Of a DNA stretch of 7,030 nt, positions 5,918 through 7,030 are shown piece after piece (position 1 is the first letter of the stretch; every line of letters starts with the position of its first letter). The notes beneath the pieces are model-generated. The model saw only the letters and a list, made by a program, of their open reading frames with translations, made no database searches and was not told the DNA's origin. A program made the position numbers and the translations under genes. The DNA is from Ktedonobacterales bacterium (GTDB lineage Bacteria; Chloroflexota; Ktedonobacteria; Ktedonobacterales; JADMIN01), in contig JANWHL010000037.1 of the NCBI GenBank assembly GCA_025450405.1, forward strand, positions 1 through 7,030, in the 5' to 3' direction.

Positions 5918-6009
5918 AGCCGCTGAAGCCCATGAACCCTGTGTAGCCTTGCCGTACGCTTCCCGACTTGACGCGCGCTCTTTGTGAGTCGCGCATCGCC
6001 ACAGCACTG

Positions 6010-6028
6010 GCGCCGCCTGACGCGGCGC
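6010..6028 (+). other. GC-rich hairpin just before the dioxygenase ribosome site
   Basis: GCGCCGC (6010-6016) and GCGGCGC (6022-6028) are perfect inverted 7-mers with the loop CTGAC. The stem ends 3 nt before the Shine-Dalgarno region TGAGGAGA (6032-6039). No T-run follows, so it is not an ordinary intrinsic terminator. It could be a leader-RNA stem or chance in GC-rich DNA. Confidence 0.4.
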
Positions 6029-6045
6029 GGATGAGGAGACCTCAC

Positions 6046-7008
6046 ATGGCCAGCCCGCAAGCCGAGCCCAATTTCACGTCCGACGTGGCGGCTTCCACCA
6101 CGTCCGCCATTGACCCCGGGACCCAGATCGGCCCCGTCGCCCTGACGGTCGGCAATCTGGAACGTTCGCTGGCGTTCTACACCGGTGCCATGGGCTTCGC
6201 GCTCTTGGAGCGAGGCGAGGCGTCGGCCACACTGGGCGCCGGGGGGACGCCGCTGCTGCTGCTGGAGGAGGCGCCGGGCGCGCGGGCCTTCCCGGGCCAT
6301 GGTGTCACCGGCCTCTACCACTTCGCCATCCTGGTGCCAACCCGCGCCGACCTGGGCCGCTGGCTGCGGCATTGGATGGAGAGCGGTTATGGGCTGCCGG
6401 GCCAGGGCGACCATCTGGTGAGCGAGGCGCTCTATCTCTCGGACCCCGACGGCAACGGCATCGAGGTCTACCGCGACCGGCCGCGGTCCGAGTGGACGTG
6501 GGCCGGCGGCACGGTGCGGATGGCGGCTGATCCGGTGGATATTCGCGGCGTGCTCGCGGAGGCGGACGCGCAACCCCAGCCGTGGAGCGGCATGGCGGCG
6601 GGGACGCGCATCGGGCATGTGCATTTGCAGGTGGGCGATATCGCGCGGGCGCGCGCGTTTTACCACGATATCCTCGGCTTCGACATCACGGCGGAGATGC
6701 CGGCGGCGCTGTTTGTCTCGGCGGGCGGCTATCACCACCATCTGGGAATGAACACCTGGCAAAGTCGCGGCGCCGGCCCGGCGCCGGAGGGAACCGCCGG
6801 CCTGCGCTTCTACACGATCGAGCTGCCGAGCGCGGCGGCGCGTGAGGCCGTGGTGGCGCGTCTCACCGCCGCCGGGATCGACCATGCGGCGTCGAACGGC
6901 GTGGTCACGGTCCGCGATCCGTGGCGGAACGTCATCGCGCTGGCCGAACAGCCGGTGACCGACGCGACGGCGGCCGCGGCGCTTGGCGCGGCTGAGCCGG
7001 TGGCGTAG
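6046..7008 (+). CDS. catE: CatE-like two-domain VOC protein, putative catechol 2,3-dioxygenase
   Basis: The 320-residue cytosolic protein has two vicinal-oxygen-chelate domains (about 27-145 and 188-301). Extended matches to Bacillus CatE, as I remember it, include GLYHFAIL (89-96), GDHLVSEALYLSDPDGNGIE (121-140), RPRSEW (145-150), IGHVHLQV (189-196), FYHDILGFDI (205-214) and ALFVSAGGYHHHLGMN (221-236). Likely metal ligands are His92, Glu140, His191 or His193, and a histidine of 230-232. Such enzymes cleave catechols or hydroquinone-type compounds with oxygen and an Fe(II) or Mn(II) centre; the substrate here is not shown. ATG 6046 is chosen for the AGGAG 7 nt upstream; the frame is open 26 codons further. 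The first 20 or so residues and the Ala-rich tail (after 302) look unstructured. The Rrf2 gene upstream is its probable regulator. Confidence 0.88.
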   Translation: MASPQAEPNFTSDVAASTTSAIDPGTQIGPVALTVGNLERSLAFYTGAMGFALLERGEASATLGAGGTPLLLLEEAPGARAFPGHGVTGLYHFAILVPTRADLGRWLRHWMESGYGLPGQGDHLVSEALYLSDPDGNGIEVYRDRPRSEWTWAGGTVRMAADPVDIRGVLAEADAQPQPWSGMAAGTRIGHVHLQVGDIARARAFYHDILGFDITAEMPAALFVSAGGYHHHLGMNTWQSRGAGPAPEGTAGLRFYTIELPSAAAREAVVARLTAAGIDHAASNGVVTVRDPWRNVIALAEQPVTDATAAAALGAAEPVA

Positions 7009-7030
7009 GCACCACATCCGCCGCACGCGA

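Noticed and set aside
5913..5930. Direct 9-bp repeat GCTGAAGCC twice at the end of the Rrf2 gene
   Set aside because: It is too short and isolated to interpret; probably chance or slippage.
5968..5996. TTGACG as a -35 box for a separate dioxygenase promoter
   Set aside because: No acceptable -10 box is found 16-18 bp downstream (only GC-rich sequence), so a promoter cannot be supported.
5968..6045. Upstream in-frame ATGs extending the dioxygenase by up to 26 residues
   Set aside because: The extension lacks a ribosome site, spans the hairpin, and is unlike the N-terminus of CatE proteins; AGGAG precedes the ATG at 6046.
5899..7026. Long minus-strand open frame (375 codons) opposite the dioxygenase gene
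   Set aside because: It is very rich in Arg, His and Gly with no recognisable motifs. The + strand frame matches a known family along its length, so this is a GC-driven shadow.

Overview
This is a GC-rich bacterial window of tightly packed genes with strong Shine-Dalgarno sites. The phosphatase (an architecture common in Chloroflexota), the stand-alone YkoP-like domain, the membrane-anchored cupredoxin and the CatE-type dioxygenase suggest a high-GC Chloroflexota bacterium (Thermomicrobia- or Ktedonobacter-like). This is a guess from protein flavour; an actinobacterium is not excluded. No RNA gene, insertion sequence or CRISPR array is visible.

Left block, + strand (1-1868): the 3' part of a major-facilitator transporter gene whose start lies outside the window, overlapping a gene for a stand-alone YkoP-like domain protein. 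The 11-bp overlap points to co-translation. This block converges on the next one with only 7 bp between the stop codons and no evident terminator.

Middle block, - strand (5237 down to 1876): four genes read leftward. First comes a five-helix membrane protein with an extracytoplasmic copper-binding cupredoxin domain (amicyanin-like Cys-x2-His-x2-Met loop). Ten bases later is a membrane-anchored GAF/PP2C-SpoIIE (RsbU-type) serine phosphatase. Two small unrecognised proteins follow; they overlap by 8 bp and share a short SxPxxFPE motif. The first two genes look translationally coupled, linking a redox or copper protein to a phosphatase of the partner-switching type. Its usual partners, an STAS antagonist and an RsbW-type kinase, are not in the window.

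Divergent control region (5238-5488): next to the cupredoxin gene lie three tandem copies of a 29-30 bp unit. A constant 14-bp core is followed by a variable centre that stays an inverted repeat even where its sequence changes. Next to the regulator gene is a consensus sigma-70 promoter whose -10 box sits inside a GTAAC-N7-GTTAC dyad, a likely autoregulatory operator.

Right block, + strand (5489-7008): an Rrf2-family regulator with a single conserved cysteine, then a two-domain VOC (extradiol dioxygenase) protein closely resembling Bacillus CatE. A reasonable inference is a thiol- or quinone-responsive switch controlling aromatic detoxification.

I see no clear-cut new system. The items most worth follow-up are the symmetric tandem repeats, the cupredoxin-phosphatase pairing, the internal duplication in the GAF domain, and the twin small proteins at the end of that operon.
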